A DNA stretch of 64,000 nt from Myxococcus stipitatus. Its GTDB lineage: Bacteria; Myxococcota; Myxococcia; Myxococcales; Myxococcaceae. Positions 37,618 to 45,813 of this stretch are shown here, piece after piece. Below the pieces are notes generated by a model, which worked only from the letters and a program-made list of their open reading frames with translations, was not told the DNA's origin and searched no databases. The first letter of the stretch is position 1, and every line of letters begins with the position of its first letter. The DNA lies in assembly GCF_038561935.1 (NCBI RefSeq), contig NZ_CP102770.1, forward strand, positions 2,480,001 through 2,544,000, in the 5' to 3' direction. The translations under genes were made by a program, and so were the position numbers.

Positions 37618-38313
37618 TCACCGGCTGACGGCGAGGTTGTACGTGTAATCGATGGGGGCGTTGGTGGGGGACACGCCAGTGACGTGGACGACGTGCTCCC
37701 CGGGAGGCAGTGAGAGCATGAGCCACCAGCCATCGCTGACGCCGGGCTGTGAGGAGCCTTGGAGGCAGGGGTCGGGGAGCTTTCCGACCAGGCTGGGGTC
37801 CGCGGTGAAGTGGAACATGCGCGTCGTGTGTCGGTGGGCGGTGGGGTCGATGACCTGTCCATCGACTGTCACCCGGAGGTCTCGGAACAGGGCGTTGAAG
37901 TCGGCGGCTCCCTGCGTGAGGAAGTCCTCCAGCGTCTGTCCCGGCGCGGGCTGGAAGTCAGGGTCGGGGCAGGGGTGGTCGTTGATGATGACCCACAGCG
38001 GGACGAGCACGGGCTTCGCGGCGGGGACCCGGCACGTCCTCCGGTACGTGGTGTCCCCGTCATACACGGGGACGAAGAAGACGGGCTCGTCCTGGCCGAC
38101 GCCGCAGTCCGCCTCCAGGATGAGCGCGGGGTTCTGGTGGGCGGGGACTTCGAAGTTCCAGCGGAACCAGGACTCGGTCCAATCGGTGATGCTCCGTCCT
38201 TCGACGGTCTCCTGAGGGGAGAAGACCTTGAGCTCGGGCTCCTCCGAGCCACAGCCTCCAAGTCCAGCCAGCGCGGTCGCATAGAGCACTGTCTCGAGAA
38301 TCCGTTTCATCAT
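37618..38313 (-). CDS. Lipoprotein of unknown function
   Basis: A 231-residue lipoprotein (lipobox GLGGC, Cys about 21). The mature domain has a motif-rich N-terminal part (SITDWTESWFRWNFEVPAHQNP; ADCGVGQDEPVFFVPVYDGD) and ends with a beta-sandwich-like stretch (GWWLMLSLPPGEHVVHVTG). Three Cys occur in the middle. I do not recognise a named family, although the W-RW-----P--NP pattern occurs in exported proteins of several proteobacteria. It is divergent from the LuxR-type regulator, which may control it. Confidence 0.72.
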   Translation of the reverse strand: MMKRILETVLYATALAGLGGCGSEEPELKVFSPQETVEGRSITDWTESWFRWNFEVPAHQNPALILEADCGVGQDEPVFFVPVYDGDTTYRRTCRVPAAKPVLVPLWVIINDHPCPDPDFQPAPGQTLEDFLTQGAADFNALFRDLRVTVDGQVIDPTAHRHTTRMFHFTADPSLVGKLPDPCLQGSSQPGVSDGWWLMLSLPPGEHVVHVTGVSPTNAPIDYTYNLAVSR

Positions 38314-38398
38314 GTGTACCTCCGTGACGAGAGGTGCCCAGGATAGGGATTGGCCTTGGGATGACCATTCCCCTGAACAGGGGATAGAGTCTCGAGGC

Positions 38399-39205
38399 AT
38401 GTCCGACTTCGTCACGTGGCGGGACGCGCGCGGTGCCTTCCGGTTGCTCGATGAGTTGAAGCAGGTGGGCCATGACACGCTGGCATGGCGGCGCCATCTG
38501 CTCACCGGACTGAGCTCGCTCGTGGGGGCGCAGGTGGGGCTCTCGGCGGAGACGCCAGAGGGAGGACTCCTGGCGCCGCCGCGTCACCTGGGCGCGGTCG
38601 ACCTGGGCTGGGGAACCCACTCCGACCGGCGCACCTGGATGCAGGTGTGCGAGCGTCCCGAGGCGGAGCTGGACCCCTCGGATGAGCGCATCTCGGCGCT
38701 GGGCGTGCGCTCGTTCACGCTCCACCGGCGGGAGCTCGCGAGTGACCAGCGCTGGTACAAGTCCATCATCTTCAACGAGCACTACCGGCCCGCCCGGCTC
38801 AATCACTATCTCCTGTCCGTGCTCCACGTGCCCGAGTACCGCGCGATGCACTTCGTCTTCTTGTTCAGGGCCCACTCAGACCGCCCCTTCGACGAGCGTG
38901 AGCGGCAGCTCGTCGGGCACCTGCACGGTGAGCTGGGGTTGCTCTGGAAGGAGGCGAGCGAGGTCCAGCTGCCGCGTCGACTCCAGCAGACGCTGTCCCT
39001 GTTCCAGGCGGGCTGTGGTGAGAAGGAGGTGGCGGACCGGCTGGGCATCAGTCCCAAGACGGTGCACGACTACAGCAAGGCCCTGCACAAGCGCTTGAAG
39101 GTGCGCAGCCGCGCGGAGCTGCTCGCGAGAGCGGCGTCCCTGCCTCGACCGCCACGACTGTTGATGCAGGACGAAGACGCCGTGGGGCCCGCTGGAAGGG
39201 TCTGA
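38399..39205 (+). CDS. LuxR-type helix-turn-helix regulator
   Basis: A 268-residue protein. The C-terminal 65 residues form a LuxR/FixJ DNA-binding domain (LSLFQAGCGEKEVADRLGISPKTVHDYSKALHKRLKVRSRAELL). The N-terminal about 190 residues look like a GAF/PAS-like sensor (WGTHSDRRTWMQVC, FVFLFRAHSDRPFDERERQL) with no phospho-acceptor Asp, so it is a one-component regulator. The start is the ATG at 38399. It is divergent from the lipoprotein gene, with 85 bases between the starts. Confidence 0.88.
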   Translation: MSDFVTWRDARGAFRLLDELKQVGHDTLAWRRHLLTGLSSLVGAQVGLSAETPEGGLLAPPRHLGAVDLGWGTHSDRRTWMQVCERPEAELDPSDERISALGVRSFTLHRRELASDQRWYKSIIFNEHYRPARLNHYLLSVLHVPEYRAMHFVFLFRAHSDRPFDERERQLVGHLHGELGLLWKEASEVQLPRRLQQTLSLFQAGCGEKEVADRLGISPKTVHDYSKALHKRLKVRSRAELLARAASLPRPPRLLMQDEDAVGPAGRV

Positions 39206-39299
39206 GTCCAGACAGGGGACACGCGCTCGTCTGGTGACGCTTGGACAGTCGCGACCCGGGGACATGGACGGTGCGCGCGATGAATTGCAGGAGGGCTCC

Positions 39300-40355
39300 A
39301 TGTCCAGCGCGCGATGTCTGCCCTTTCTCGCCGGTGTGTTGATGCTCGGCGTGGCCTGTGGTCCCGAGCATCCGGATGCCCCCAGGGGCAGGGGGTGGGG
39401 CGACAGGCCCGTCGTGTCGTCGCCTCCGTCGACTCCACCGGTTCCTCCGCTCCCACCGCTTCCGCCCGTGCCGCCCACCGTGGCCTGGAGCACGGGAGGC
39501 AGCGTGGCTCGCCAGGTCATCCCCCAGGGGAAGACGCGGGCGGAGTTCCAGTTGTGGGGCGCGGGAGGAGGCGGAGGTGCTCCAGGAGTGGGAGGCGGGG
39601 GCGCGTGGGTCCAGGCGTGGTTCCCCGTGAGCCTGGGCGACACCCTGGAGATTCGCGTCGCGGCGGGCGGCGCGGCGTACGGCGGTGGCGGAGGTGCTTC
39701 GTATGTCCTGCGCAATGGTGAGGTCATGCTCATCGCGGCGGGGGGCGGCGGGGGCGGAGTGGATGGGTGCACGGGCTGCTCGATGGTGCTGGGAGCGCAG
39801 CGAGGGGCTGGAGGCGGTGGGGGCGAGGCCGGCGGGGATGGCCAGGAGGGTCACTCCAACGACCACCTCCAGACGAACTCGGGCGGCGGTGGAGGGGCCA
39901 CGCAGACGGCGGGAGGTGCGCCGGGCGTGAGCAACGACCAGAACCCCCATGGCTATGACGAATGCACGGCCGACGGGTTCGCGGGTGGGAGGAATCAGGG
40001 CGGCGCGGCGCGGCAGTGCGCCAGGAGCAGTCCTGTCACCCCCGCGTGTCTCCAGGTCGGCGGTCAAGGCCTTGGAAATGGTTCTGGAGGCGGAGGTGGC
40101 GCGGGCCTCTTCGGAGGCGGCAGTGGGGCCCACAAGTGGACCTACACCGGCGGGGGCGGCGGCGGTGGTTCCTCGTGGGTCCATCCCAGCGCCACGTTGA
40201 TGTACAGCGAGGGGGGCGACGCTCAGAACCCTGGGGGCATCGGCTCGTCTGACTATGCGTTCTTCGCGGGACGCGGAGGGGACCCGGAAGCCGGCCCCTT
40301 CTCGGACCCGGCGCGGCCCGGCTCCTTCGGCCTGGTGACGCTGCGCTTGTGGTGA
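39300..40355 (+). CDS. Glycine-rich lipoprotein with an ALK-type glycine-rich domain
   Basis: A 351-residue lipoprotein (lipobox LGVAC, Cys about 20; start ATG 39300 after a GCAGGAGGG ribosome site). A Pro/Ser linker (PPVPPLPPLPPVPPT) leads to a domain made of FQLWGAGGGGG, GGGGAWVQAWF, GDTLEIRVAAGGAAYGGGGGASYVL and several poly-Gly runs ending GGGGGGGSSWV. This is the layout of the glycine-rich domain of ALK/LTK receptors (PF12810), which packs as a bundle of poly-Gly helices and also occurs in bacteria. Four Cys could form disulfides. Probably a surface or matrix adhesive module; function unknown. Confidence 0.7.
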   Translation: MSSARCLPFLAGVLMLGVACGPEHPDAPRGRGWGDRPVVSSPPSTPPVPPLPPLPPVPPTVAWSTGGSVARQVIPQGKTRAEFQLWGAGGGGGAPGVGGGGAWVQAWFPVSLGDTLEIRVAAGGAAYGGGGGASYVLRNGEVMLIAAGGGGGGVDGCTGCSMVLGAQRGAGGGGGEAGGDGQEGHSNDHLQTNSGGGGGATQTAGGAPGVSNDQNPHGYDECTADGFAGGRNQGGAARQCARSSPVTPACLQVGGQGLGNGSGGGGGAGLFGGGSGAHKWTYTGGGGGGGSSWVHPSATLMYSEGGDAQNPGGIGSSDYAFFAGRGGDPEAGPFSDPARPGSFGLVTLRLW

Positions 40356-40364
40356 GGCGCCACG

Positions 40365-40994
40365 TCACTTCGTCCCGCGCCGACGCACGAGTGGCAGGAA
40401 CACCTCGTCGACGATTTCGACCAGGACATCGTCAGGCGCGGAGGGGACTCCGCGCACCACGAACTCATTGCGCAGCAGCACGATGGCCACGGTCGCGACG
40501 CGGGGATGCAGGGACTGGGGGGCGGCTTCTCCACGAGCGACCGCTCGGGCCAGGATGGCCAGCCAGAGGGCGGCGCCCGAGTCGTTGGCCTGCTCAGGCA
40601 ACTGCGCCAGCATCTCCGCCGCGCCCCCCGCCGCGGCCAGCAGCTCGCGCAGGATGGCCCCGAGGGGAGAGCTCCAGTGCCGGTTCGCCCGGCGCAGCAT
40701 CTCGAGGACGTCGCCGCGCAGGGTGCCCGTATCCGGAGGCGGGACGGTCCGCGCCAGCTGTCGGTAGGCGGCGATGCCCAGCCCCAGTCGGTGCGGCCAC
40801 CGACGATAGAGCGCGTTCTTGTTCGTCCCCGCTCGCGCGGCGACCTTGTCCATCGTGAGCTCGGCGTAGCCCGACTCGAGGAGCTCCTCCGCGGCGGCTC
40901 GCAGGAGGGCTTCCTCCAGCTCCGCGCCACGTCGGCGCGTCTGGGGCTCGGCACTGGACTGCTTCCTGGGACTTCGACTCGGACGCTTCGCCAT
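40365..40994 (-). CDS. TetR-family transcriptional repressor
   Basis: A 209-residue regulator. The N-terminal helix-turn-helix reads LLRAAAEELLESGYAELTMDKVAARAGTNKNALYRRWPHR; the C-terminal ligand domain is of the TetR_C type with LLRNEFVVRG near the end. The ATG at 40994 is used; upstream codons run into the intergenic operator. It is divergent from the TIM-barrel gene, and a perfect palindrome lies between the two promoters, so it probably represses both genes. Confidence 0.9.
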   Translation of the reverse strand: MAKRPSRSPRKQSSAEPQTRRRGAELEEALLRAAAEELLESGYAELTMDKVAARAGTNKNALYRRWPHRLGLGIAAYRQLARTVPPPDTGTLRGDVLEMLRRANRHWSSPLGAILRELLAAAGGAAEMLAQLPEQANDSGAALWLAILARAVARGEAAPQSLHPRVATVAIVLLRNEFVVRGVPSAPDDVLVEIVDEVFLPLVRRRGTK

Positions 40995-41061
40995 GGGCCT
41001 CTCCCCGACAGGAGTACCCATCGTACCCCTCATGGCCCAGGACGTGACATCCACCTGGATG

Positions 41062-41090
41062 TTGGTTAGGGTACTGTTAGTACCTTATTT
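41062..41090 (+). promoter_or_regulatory. TetR operator within the divergent promoter
   Basis: GGTACT-GTT-AGTACC is a perfect 6-3-6 palindrome at 41070-41084. It sits in the spacer between a candidate -35 (TTGGTT, 41062-41067) and -10 (TTATTT, 41085-41090) for the TIM-barrel gene. A related degenerate pair, GAGTACC and GTACCC, occurs near 41012-41028, closer to tetR. Confidence 0.65.
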
Positions 41091-41114
41091 CGAATCGAAG
41101 AAAGGATGCGGTCC

Positions 41115-42140
41115 ATGCGCGCCAGGGGCATCAGCTACAGCACCGGCTTCCTCTTCAAGGGCTCGTCCTCGCGCGAGTCCTTCGACCCGGAGGTCGTCCA
41201 GCGCGAGCTGCGCATCATCCGGGACGACCTGCACTGCAACGCGGTCCGCATCATGGGCGGGGACCCGGAGCGGCTGGAGCTCGCGGCGTCGTTCGCGGCG
41301 GGCCTCGGGCTCGAGGTGTGGTTCTCTCCGTACCCCCTGGGGTTGTCGCCGGAGGAGATGCTCGCGTTGTTCGCCGACTGCGCCGTGCGCGCGGAGCGGC
41401 TCCGTCGCGACGGCGCCGAGGTCGTCTTCGTCACCGGCGCCGAGCTGAGCCTGATGAACCACGGCTTCCTGCCGGGCAACACGCCCGATGAGCGACTGGC
41501 GCTGCTGAAGCAGCCGGACCGTCTGCGCACGGTGCTGGGTGAGGTCAGCACCCGTATCAACGCGTTCCTCCACACGGCGGTGGCCCAGGTGCGGGAGCGC
41601 TTCGGGGGGAAGGTCACCTACGCCGCTGTTCCGCTCGAGCGCGTGGACTGGACGCCCTTCGACATCGTGTCGATGGACCTCTATCGCTCGTCCGAGTTCG
41701 TGAGCCAGTTCCGGGAGGGCGTGCGCTCACTCGTCGCGCAGGGAAAGCCCGTCGCGATGACGGAGTTCGGTGCCGCCAGCTACCAGGGCGCCGGAGACCG
41801 GGGCGCTCATGGCCTGGAGGTCGTCGAGTACTGCCAGGAGACCGGCGCGCCGCTGCGGCTGAAGGGGGAATACGTCCGCGACGAAGCAGGGCAAGCCCGC
41901 TACCTCCGCGAGCTCCTGGAGGTATTCGACACCGAGGGGGTGGACAGCACGTTTGTCTTCACCTTCGCGCTGCATGACCACCTGCACCGTCCGGACGGCG
42001 CACCCCAGGAGGACCTGGACCTGGCGAGCTATGGGCTCGTCAGGGTCCTGGACCAAGGGCGGGGTGTCACCTATCCGGACATGCCGTGGGAGCCCAAGGC
42101 CGCCTTCACCGAGCTCGCCAGGTTCCATCAAGGGCGCTGA
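41115..42140 (+). CDS. TIM-barrel glycoside hydrolase-like protein
   Basis: About 341 residues; ATG 41115 is chosen over ATG 41106 because the AAAGG ribosome site is 9 bases away. Strand-like segments NAVRIMGG, VWFSPYP, VFVTGAELSL, VTYAAVPLERVDW, DIVSMDLYRS, PVAMTEFGAASYQGA and STFVFTFALHDH follow the (beta/alpha)8 order of GH-A clan enzymes, with a Glu after strand 4 (GAEL) and another in TEFG after strand 7, the positions of acid/base and nucleophile. Databases often name relatives abortive infection protein, without mechanistic support. It is controlled by the divergent TetR repressor. Confidence 0.7.
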   Translation: MRARGISYSTGFLFKGSSSRESFDPEVVQRELRIIRDDLHCNAVRIMGGDPERLELAASFAAGLGLEVWFSPYPLGLSPEEMLALFADCAVRAERLRRDGAEVVFVTGAELSLMNHGFLPGNTPDERLALLKQPDRLRTVLGEVSTRINAFLHTAVAQVRERFGGKVTYAAVPLERVDWTPFDIVSMDLYRSSEFVSQFREGVRSLVAQGKPVAMTEFGAASYQGAGDRGAHGLEVVEYCQETGAPLRLKGEYVRDEAGQARYLRELLEVFDTEGVDSTFVFTFALHDHLHRPDGAPQEDLDLASYGLVRVLDQGRGVTYPDMPWEPKAAFTELARFHQGR

Positions 42141-42204
42141 GCGGCCAGGCGGGCGCGAAAAAAGAGGCCCGTATCCTTTCGCGGCCCCCGTTCGTCTCCA
42201 GGGC

Positions 42205-42804
42205 ATGGACCCGAGAACTCCAGCGCCCATCCGCCGCCGTTTGTTCGTCTCCCTCATCGTGTCCCTCGATGGCTACATCGAAGGTCCGAACCATGAGCTG
42301 GACTGGTTCCTCGACGGAGACCCGCAGTTCGAGCAGTACTGCGATGAGATGCTCGACTCGGTCGGCGTCGCGCTCTACGGGCGGCGCTCGTACGAGCTGA
42401 TGGTGAGCTACTGGCCCGACGCGGAGAAGAACCCTCGGACGGAGCGCGACCTCGCCTTCGCCCGGAAGATGAACGCGCTGCCCAAGGTCGTCCTCTCGCG
42501 GACGCTGGAGCACGCGACCTGGCGCAACACGCGCATCCTCAAGGACGACGTCCTGGAGCACCTCACCGCGCTCAAGCGCGAGCCCGGCAAGCCGCTCGTC
42601 GCATGGGCGGGTGCCGGCCTGGTCGGCACGCTGACGCGGCTGGGCCTGGTGGATGAGTACCGGCTCATCGTCCACCCCGTGCTGCTCGGCGGCGGGACGC
42701 CGTGGTTCCGAGACATTCCCGGGACACACAGGCTGAACCTGGTGCGCACCACGCAGCTCGGAAAGGGCCTCACCGTGCTGTGTTATGAGCCGGTCCGACC
42801 ATGA
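42205..42804 (+). CDS. Dihydrofolate reductase/RibD C-terminal-like protein
   Basis: A 199-residue RibD_C-type reductase domain (PF01872). It shows LFVSLIVSLDGYIEGPNHELDWF, ALYGRRSYELMVSYWP, KVVLSRTL, VAWAGAGLVGTLTRLGLVDEYRLIVHPVLLGGGTPWF and LGKGLTVLCYEPV, the standard YyaP/YwjB-like pattern. These NADPH-binding proteins are rarely characterised. Its stop overlaps the start of the sigma-factor gene by 4 bases, so the pair is co-translated. Confidence 0.88.
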   Translation: MDPRTPAPIRRRLFVSLIVSLDGYIEGPNHELDWFLDGDPQFEQYCDEMLDSVGVALYGRRSYELMVSYWPDAEKNPRTERDLAFARKMNALPKVVLSRTLEHATWRNTRILKDDVLEHLTALKREPGKPLVAWAGAGLVGTLTRLGLVDEYRLIVHPVLLGGGTPWFRDIPGTHRLNLVRTTQLGKGLTVLCYEPVRP

Positions 42805-43802
42805 GCGCGTCCACCAAGGACCTGTCGAACCTCGGCGACGGTGTGAAGTCCTCCTGGCAGCGGTTCCTGGATGTCTTCGAGCCGATGCGCCCGGAGCTCT
42901 ACCGCTACTGCCGCTACCTGACGCGCAGCCCCTGGGCCGCCGAGGACCTGGCGCAGGACACCTTGGCGCGCGCGTTCGTGACGTTGGGGACCCTGTTTCA
43001 CGAGGTCCCGAATCCTCGCGGGTGGCTGTTCCGCATCGCCTCCAACCTCTGGATGGACCGCGCGCGCCGCTCGCGCTTCGAGGAGGGCATGCCGCTCGCG
43101 GCGCCCGCGGTGCCCTCGGCGCAGGTGGACGCGCGGGAGCCTCGCGAGGCGGCCGGCACGCTGTTCGTCCAGCTGTCCCCACGGGAGCGCGCGGCGGTGG
43201 TGCTCAAGGATGTCTTCGGGCTGTCCCTGGAGGAGATTGCCGACGCGCTCTCCACGACGGTGGGCGCGGTGAAGGCGGCCCTCCACCGAGGGCGCGGGCG
43301 ACTCGCGGACCCGGAGTCCTCTTCCTCGCGGACGGTGGCTCCCGGAGTGCTGGACGCGTTCTGCGAGGCGTTCAACGCGCGCGACCTGCGGCGGCTCACC
43401 TCGCTGCTGCTCGACAACGCGGTGGTGGAGATTGTCGGAGTCGTCACGGAGTACGGGACGGAGGCCCCCGCGGACCCTCGCACCGGCTCCTTCGCCGGGA
43501 CGCTCGCGCCGATGACGTTCGACGAGCGCGGCGGGGTTCCTCCCGAGCTGCTGGAGGGCTACCTCGTCACGAGCCCCCGGTGCTCGGTCCACGCGTACCG
43601 CGACACGCACCTGCTCCTGTTCTGGTACGAGCACGTCGACGGGCTCAAGGTCCGCACGGTGATGACCGTGGACGTGGAAGGCGACGCCATCGTCCGCGTG
43701 CGCAACTACTTCTTCACGCCCGACGTCATCCGGGAAGTGTGCGAGGAACTCCAGGTTCCCTACCGGGTCAACGGCTATCGGTATTGGCCGGCCCGGCACT
43801 GA
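42801..43802 (+). CDS. ECF sigma factor with C-terminal SnoaL-like domain
   Basis: A 333-residue SigJ/ECF41-type factor. Region 2 is YRYCRYLTRSPWAAEDLAQDTLARAF with GWLFRIASNLWMDRAR; region 4 is LSPRERAAVVLKDVFGLSLEEIADALSTTVGAVKAALHRGRGRL. The last about 150 residues form an NTF2/SnoaL-like domain (FCEAFNARDLRRLTSLLLDNAVVEIVG), which in ECF41 factors regulates the sigma in place of an anti-sigma factor. ECF41 genes typically neighbour a redox or carboxymuconolactone decarboxylase-type gene; here the overlapping partner is the RibD-like reductase (4-base overlap). Confidence 0.9.
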   Translation: MSASTKDLSNLGDGVKSSWQRFLDVFEPMRPELYRYCRYLTRSPWAAEDLAQDTLARAFVTLGTLFHEVPNPRGWLFRIASNLWMDRARRSRFEEGMPLAAPAVPSAQVDAREPREAAGTLFVQLSPRERAAVVLKDVFGLSLEEIADALSTTVGAVKAALHRGRGRLADPESSSSRTVAPGVLDAFCEAFNARDLRRLTSLLLDNAVVEIVGVVTEYGTEAPADPRTGSFAGTLAPMTFDERGGVPPELLEGYLVTSPRCSVHAYRDTHLLLFWYEHVDGLKVRTVMTVDVEGDAIVRVRNYFFTPDVIREVCEELQVPYRVNGYRYWPARH

Positions 43803-43893
43803 GTGTCACGCGGGGTGGGTCCTGTCTGTCCCGGGCTTCGTTTGAGGAGAAATGTGATACGAGAAGAAAATTTCTGAAAACCGGAGGCTTGCC

Positions 43894-45633
43894 TTGACGT
43901 TGTTTCGGATGTGTCTGACTTCGCTGCTGGTCTTGTTGGTCGCATGCGGAGGTTCAGACCCCGCGGAGACACCCGACGCTGGACAGACTCCGCGAGACGC
44001 GGGGAATGAGCGCCCAGACTCGGGCTCCGACAGGCCGGACTCAGGGGGCGAGACCCCGGATTCAGGTGGGGAGGTGCCGGACTCGGGCTCGGAGACCCCG
44101 GACTCGGGCTCGGAGACGCCGGATTCAGGTGGCGGGGTGCCAGACTCGGGCTCGGAGACGCCGGACTCGGGCTCGGAGACGCCGGACTCGGGCTCGGAGA
44201 CGCCGGATTCAGGTGGCGAGGTTCCGGACTCGGGCTCCGGGACGCCGGACTCGGGCTCGGAGACGCCGGATGGCGGTTCGGGGAATCCCGATGCCGGGGC
44301 GCCGGTGAGCGTCATCGCCAACTGGGGCTTCGAGGAGTGGCCGGGCGCGCTGCCGACGCGGTGGTTCGGGAGCACGTCGAACATCGCCAGTGGGGACGTG
44401 CAGAAGGTGACGGCGCAGGCGTTCGAGGGTGTGAACGCGGTCCGGCTGGTCAACCCGTCGGGAACGCACAAGCGCTTCAGCACCGAGGCGATGACGATGC
44501 CCTCGGGCCGCTACACCTGCACCTACCAGGCGCGAGGCGAGGGTGAGATCCGCAACGCCTTCTACGGCACGGACTACTCCTCCTATTCGTCGTACACGAC
44601 CGTCAGCCCCGACGCGTGGAAGGCGGTGACCTACTCGTTCAATGTCGCCACCGACATCTACGACACGTTCGAGCTCATCTTCAGCGTGCGGAACACCGTC
44701 GGTGGGCACGTGGTCATCGACGACGTGCGCTGCACGCGCACCCCCGAGCCGTGTGACCAGGTCAGCTGCGAGTCGTGGGAGCGGTGCGTGAATGCCACCG
44801 CGACGTGTGAGCCGCTCTCGGGCCGCTGCAACAGCGCCACGGACTGCGCCGAGTGGCAGACGTGTGACGCGGAGAACCGGTGCGTGGTCGCCGAGAACCG
44901 CTGCACGCGTCACGCGGACTGCGCGGGGACGCCGCAGACGCCGTTCTGCGACATCTCCGAGCACCAGTGTGTCGAGGGCAACCCGTGTGCGGGTGTCACG
45001 TGCAGCAACCCGGCGACGACGTGCAACCCCACCAGCGGCGTGTGTGAGCTGGCTCCGGGGGCTTGTTTCACGACGCTGGACTGCCGTGGCGAACTGCCCG
45101 CGTGTGACCCGGCGACCCGCCGCTGTGTCGCCGCCAGCCACCCGTCGAACATCATCCCCAACGGCGGTTTCGAAATCTGGGACACGTTCTCGGTTCCGTA
45201 TCAGGGGAACCACTACCTGCCGGTCTCCTGGTATGGCCTGGACAACGGCATCACGGACCCTGGGACGGAGATCAAGGCCTCGCGGCTGGTGCCCTACACG
45301 AGCGTGGTGCACGGGGGGACGACGGCGCTGCAGTTCGTGGCGCCCATCCAGGTCGCCGAGCGCTTCTCCTCCGTGAAGTTCAACGTGGAGAGCGGCAACT
45401 ACTCCTGCTCCTACCGGGTGAGGGGCCACGGCAACATCCGTCACCGCATCTACTCGAGCGCGGGCTGGAGCAAGCAGACGGACATCCTCGTGGTCGACAG
45501 CAACGAGTGGCAGCCGGTGTTCTTCCGGTTCGCGGGCAACGTGCGTGACTGGCGGCTGTTCTTCTACCCGAGCCGCAGCGTGGCGGACCGCGACCACCTG
45601 CAGGTCGACGACGTCGTCTGCACGAAGGACTGA
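43894..45633 (+). CDS. Lipoprotein with PDSGS repeat stalk and two matching beta-sandwich domains
   Basis: A 579-residue lipoprotein (lipobox LLVAC, Cys 18). The start is TTG 43894, with CCGGAGG 6 bases upstream; the next ATG (43909) is too far from that site. Residues 39-136 consist of 14 heptads such as ETPDSGS, a low-complexity acidic stalk. Then come two similar about 150-residue domains (WGFEEWPGALPTRWFGS...VIDDVRCTR and NGGFEIWDTFSVPYQG...QVDDVVCTK) with CBM-like jelly-roll character. Between them is a Cys-rich segment with C-x(5)-C EGF-like spacing (about 18 Cys). The domain duplication and stalk suggest a surface binding protein. Confidence 0.8.
   Translation: MTLFRMCLTSLLVLLVACGGSDPAETPDAGQTPRDAGNERPDSGSDRPDSGGETPDSGGEVPDSGSETPDSGSETPDSGGGVPDSGSETPDSGSETPDSGSETPDSGGEVPDSGSGTPDSGSETPDGGSGNPDAGAPVSVIANWGFEEWPGALPTRWFGSTSNIASGDVQKVTAQAFEGVNAVRLVNPSGTHKRFSTEAMTMPSGRYTCTYQARGEGEIRNAFYGTDYSSYSSYTTVSPDAWKAVTYSFNVATDIYDTFELIFSVRNTVGGHVVIDDVRCTRTPEPCDQVSCESWERCVNATATCEPLSGRCNSATDCAEWQTCDAENRCVVAENRCTRHADCAGTPQTPFCDISEHQCVEGNPCAGVTCSNPATTCNPTSGVCELAPGACFTTLDCRGELPACDPATRRCVAASHPSNIIPNGGFEIWDTFSVPYQGNHYLPVSWYGLDNGITDPGTEIKASRLVPYTSVVHGGTTALQFVAPIQVAERFSSVKFNVESGNYSCSYRVRGHGNIRHRIYSSAGWSKQTDILVVDSNEWQPVFFRFAGNVRDWRLFFYPSRSVADRDHLQVDDVVCTKD
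44008..44301 (+). repeat. 21-base tandem repeat encoding (E/D)-x-P-D-S-G-(S/G)
   Basis: Fourteen tandem 21-base units, consensus GAGACGCCGGACTCGGGCTCG, in frame within the lipoprotein gene. Units differ at a few third positions and in the first two codons; some read EVPDSGS, GVPDSGS or ETPDSGG. Length variation between strains by slippage is likely. Confidence 0.95.
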
Positions 45634-45643
45634 GCGCGACGGG

Positions 45644-45675
45644 GCGCGCGTCGTGTCCTCGGGAACGACGCGCGC
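45644..45675 (+). terminator. Hairpin terminator after the repeat-stalk lipoprotein gene
   Basis: A perfect 11-base stem (GCGCGCGTCGT, 45644-45654, against 45665-45675) with a 10-base loop begins 10 bases past the stop. The U-run is poor (TCTGGCC). Confidence 0.55.
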
Positions 45676-45813
45676 TCTGGCCGTGGCGCCGGGTAGGCGC
45701 ATGTAGTGCGGGGCTGCCGGGTGGGCGACCGATGATTTTCGCGGTCCTGGGCCGTCAATGAATGCAAAGGCTCCGATAGACGGGCCAGCACATTGAGCGA
45801 AAGAGGACCTGCC

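Noticed and set aside
44008-44301. CRISPR-like array
   Set aside because: Units are contiguous, in frame and without spacers; they encode a repetitive stalk.
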